Shown one piece after another: positions 14,019 through 15,865 of a stretch of DNA of 15,865 bases. A program made the position numbers and the translations under genes. Origin of the DNA: an uncultured Bacilli bacterium (lineage in GTDB: Bacteria > Bacillota_I > Bacilli_A > RF39 > UBA660); assembly GCA_934101225.1 (NCBI GenBank), contig CAKOQK010000027.1, positions 1 to 15,865 on the forward strand, in the 5' to 3' direction. The notes below the pieces were generated by a model. That model was not told the DNA's origin and ran no database searches. It worked only from the letters and a program-made list of their open reading frames with translations. Each line of letters starts with the position of its first letter. The stretch's first letter is position 1.

Positions 14019-14092
14019 TGGAGGGGCCTACCGGATTTGAACCGGTGCTCAGGGAGTTGCAGTCCCTTGCCTTACCACTTGGCTAAAGCCCC
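14019..14092 (-). tRNA. trnC: tRNA-Cys (anticodon GCA)
   Basis: The minus strand gives a complete cloverleaf: acceptor GGGGCTT pairing with AGGCCCC (one G-T), D-arm GCCAAGTGGTAAGGC, anticodon stem AGGGA / TCCCT around the loop CTGCAAC with anticodon GCA, T-arm CCGGT-TCAAATC-CGG, discriminator T73 (the tRNA-Cys identity base) and encoded CCA (14021-14019). The 74-nt length includes CCA. It is a single tRNA gene with its own promoter and terminator. It supplies the residue that ends the predicted precursor peptide nearby, but as a normal housekeeping gene this may be coincidence. Confidence 0.96.
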
Positions 14093-14131
14093 ATCTAATA
14101 CAATATATGCAATATTTGTCATTGCAAGAAT

Positions 14132-14160
14132 ATTGTATTATATATTTTTTTTAAAGTCAA
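14132..14160 (-). promoter_or_regulatory. Promoter of tRNA-Cys
   Basis: On the minus strand TTGACT (14160-14155) and TACAAT (14137-14132) are separated by exactly 17 nt, starting 12 nt beyond the end of the membrane protein gene. A TATAAT at 14142-14137 would leave only 12 nt and is less likely. Confidence 0.65.
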
Positions 14161-14171
14161 CATAAAATGAA

Positions 14172-15764
14172 CTAGTTGAAGTCATATGAATACTCATTTT
14201 CTCTTGTTTTAAATACATAGCTTTTAGATGTTGATTTATCTTTAATGTTATTTGGAATATCAAAAAAGATTTTATTTTCTAAATTTGAGTAGGTTTTACC
14301 ATAAATAGTTGATGTTCTTTCATTATTGTTAATATTATAATTTATTTTAGAAAATTTATTAATAATTGACTGAATATCATTATTAGCACTTCTAGCCAGA
14401 AGAGATGATTCATCGACATTTAATTCATAATCGACTATTAATAAATCATATTGATTACGGTTATCAGGAATAATTATATCAGTTAAGGTTTGGCAATTAT
14501 TTTCGTCTATACATTTTTGATAGGTATATTCATATCTTTCTTTTATTTCGATATTATTAATCTTTATGGTTGTATTACCATATAATGTTTTCCCAAGATA
14601 GTTTAATGTATTTAATGATGATTTTTGAGGCGTAATATCTTTATCTAAATTATTAGCACTAAACTTATATTCACGATAAATGTTATTAGTAACGCCATTT
14701 TTATATTCGTATCCTTTATATACCATTAGTTTTAAATTGTTTACTTTAGCATTAGTAGGCAATTCATATATAAATAATAAATTTGTTGGTTTATTAGGAA
14801 TTAAATCACCATTATATACTGTTCCTAAATCGGAAAAACTATTTGAAAGGCTTGATTTATATACTGATTCTTTATTACCGTTATAAATTATGTACATTTC
14901 CTCTGGTTTTAAAATATTTTTACCCTTGTTTGTTAAAGTCATATCTAATATGATATATTTATTAGTATTACTTATTTGTTTACTTTTATAGTCATAAGAC
15001 GTTACATAGGCATTATTTAATTTATAGATAAACTTATCAGCTGTTAAAGAACTTCCAACGTGATATCTATGAATTGAAATAGATGTATTAATAAAAATTG
15101 TCACTAAAATAATTGAAATAATTGAGCCTCCTACTATATTAATTAAGAATTTATTTTCTTTATAATAAATAACTATTTCACGATATAATCTATGAATTTT
15201 TCTTTTTATTAAATAATTATCCTTACCAAACTCAAACTCAAATTCTTCATTATCTTCTGCTTTTATTTCAAGTTCTTGCATATCTTTACTAAAATTGAAT
15301 TTTTTAATGTTAAATCCAATACCTCTTACTAAATACATAAATAAGAAATAATAATGGGGTAAATTTAAAAGAAAGTATATATCTTGATAAAATCTGCTAA
15401 CTCTTTGGGTTAATGTTGCCTCATATAGAGTATTTATTTTATTATAAATAAATAACATTGAAATTAATAAAACAATGTAATAAATTATGGAAAATATATA
15501 TAATTTAGTTGGTTTTTTCTTTTTTTCCATTAAGTAAAACATTATACTTAGAAATCCGATTAAAAAGATTAAGGCTACAAACACGAATGTTGGTAAATAA
15601 TCTTTGGCAATATTGTAATCATAAAAGTTATTTGATGAATAATTTTTAAAGAATTTATATATTTTAAAATAATAGTTATTAATAAAAAGCGCTAATAAAA
15701 AGATAATTATGTGTATTATTTTAAAATTCTTTATTAAAAATGCATATGGTTTTTTTAAAATCAT
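14172..15764 (-). CDS. Unknown membrane protein with extracellular beta-rich domain, 530 aa
   Basis: I do not recognise a named family. Four hydrophobic helices lie in the first 150 residues (about 14-33, 58-79, 87-107 and 128-148). A charged cytoplasmic segment (about 155-205, with the acidic run EDNEEFEFEFGKD) leads to a fifth helix (about 207-230). The rest (about 235-530) is a polar, Asn/Tyr/Ser-rich beta-type domain, probably outside the cell, containing KYIILDMTLTNKGKNIL and IIYNGN. That pattern resembles DUF4352-like immunoglobulin-type domains, but this is only a likeness. AAGGGG precedes the ATG at suitable spacing, and an extended -10 promoter lies upstream. A role in the envelope is plausible; no enzyme motif is visible. 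It is co-directional with tRNA-Cys downstream, and no terminator separates them. Confidence 0.8.
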   Translation of the reverse strand: MILKKPYAFLIKNFKIIHIIIFLLALFINNYYFKIYKFFKNYSSNNFYDYNIAKDYLPTFVFVALIFLIGFLSIMFYLMEKKKKPTKLYIFSIIYYIVLLISMLFIYNKINTLYEATLTQRVSRFYQDIYFLLNLPHYYFLFMYLVRGIGFNIKKFNFSKDMQELEIKAEDNEEFEFEFGKDNYLIKRKIHRLYREIVIYYKENKFLINIVGGSIISIILVTIFINTSISIHRYHVGSSLTADKFIYKLNNAYVTSYDYKSKQISNTNKYIILDMTLTNKGKNILKPEEMYIIYNGNKESVYKSSLSNSFSDLGTVYNGDLIPNKPTNLLFIYELPTNAKVNNLKLMVYKGYEYKNGVTNNIYREYKFSANNLDKDITPQKSSLNTLNYLGKTLYGNTTIKINNIEIKERYEYTYQKCIDENNCQTLTDIIIPDNRNQYDLLIVDYELNVDESSLLARSANNDIQSIINKFSKINYNINNNERTSTIYGKTYSNLENKIFFDIPNNIKDKSTSKSYVFKTRENEYSYDFN

Positions 15765-15789
15765 TATTTATGCCCCTTATCTTAAATAG

Positions 15790-15798
15790 ATTATATCA
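15790..15798 (-). promoter_or_regulatory. Extended -10 promoter of the unknown membrane protein gene
   Basis: TGATATAAT on the minus strand (15798-15790) is a full extended -10 element about 26 nt ahead of the start codon. The -35 position (TTTATT at 17 nt) is weak, as is usual for such promoters. Confidence 0.6.
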
Positions 15799-15807
15799 TG
15801 CAAAAAA

Positions 15808-15836
15808 AATAAAATAAACTATTCGTTTATTTTATT
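15808..15836 (-). terminator. Intrinsic terminator overlapping the end of the upstream gene
   Basis: A perfect 12-bp stem (AATAAAATAAAC / GTTTATTTTATT) with a 5-nt loop is followed on the minus strand by an eight-T run (15809-15802). It ends transcription of the partial gene at the window edge. Confidence 0.75.
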
Positions 15837-15865
15837 AACTATTAATTGTCCTTCTTGTAAATAAA
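15819..15865 (-). CDS. 3' end of an unidentified gene (partial)
   Basis: The minus strand reads an open frame from the window edge, ending YLQEGQLIVNKINE and then TAG in the terminator hairpin. A stop at the start of a strong terminator is the usual arrangement here (compare 9542-9574), which is the main support. Only 14 residues are visible and no family can be named. Confidence 0.45.
   Translation of the reverse strand, partial: YLQEGQLIVNKINE

Noticed and set aside
14019..14092. tRNA-Cys as the att site of an integrated element
   Set aside because: No second copy of the tRNA 3' end was seen elsewhere in the window and no integrase gene is present.

Overview
The window is a very AT-rich chromosomal segment from a low-GC Gram-positive bacterium. 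It uses standard stop codons, and TGG for Trp. It has a peptidoglycan branch-peptide ligase (FemAB family), a YfhO-type membrane protein and a DgkB/YegS lipid kinase, all typical of walled Firmicutes. A rubrerythrin points to an anaerobe. The base composition and gene mix fit a gut-type member of the Bacilli/Erysipelotrichia/RF39 group better than a wall-less Mycoplasma, but the exact taxon cannot be fixed from this sequence.

Layout, positions 1-10490: housekeeping genes, mostly single-gene transcription units with alternating strands and clear intrinsic terminators. In order: enolase (-), four 23-bp tandem repeats, a FemAB-family ligase (+), rubrerythrin (-), a small unknown protein (+), an AAA ATPase of the DUF4143 type (-) with an unusual long palindrome over its -35 box, translational GTPase TypA/BipA (-), a YfhO-family membrane protein (+) and a diacylglycerol-kinase-family lipid kinase (-). 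Convergent pairs share terminators. At 9542-9574 one hairpin carries the stop codons of both converging genes.

Positions 10660-13526: the most interesting part. A consensus promoter drives a 21-codon ORF with a strong ribosome binding site. It is followed by a hairpin enclosing its stop codon, then a perfect intrinsic terminator. Next come a complete MccB-like enzyme (N-terminal RRE-like winged helix plus ThiF/E1-type adenylating domain with its four zinc cysteines) and, overlapping it by 14 nt, an ABC-F ATPase with no membrane domain. This is the precursor-terminator-mccB architecture of microcin C operons. However, the peptide is long and ends in Asn-Cys instead of Asn, and the third gene is an ABC-F protein instead of the usual exporter or known immunity enzymes. 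I infer a noncanonical microcin-C-like RiPP cassette whose product may act on the ribosome, with the ABC-F protein as self-protection.

Positions 13527-15865: behind the cassette lies a decayed KilA-N-domain phage-type gene interrupted by four in-frame stops. A terminator, a complete tRNA-Cys(GCA) gene with encoded CCA, a large unknown membrane protein, and the 3' end of a further minus-strand gene with its terminator follow. The decayed phage-type gene and the tRNA suggest that this interval is a plastic spot of the chromosome.
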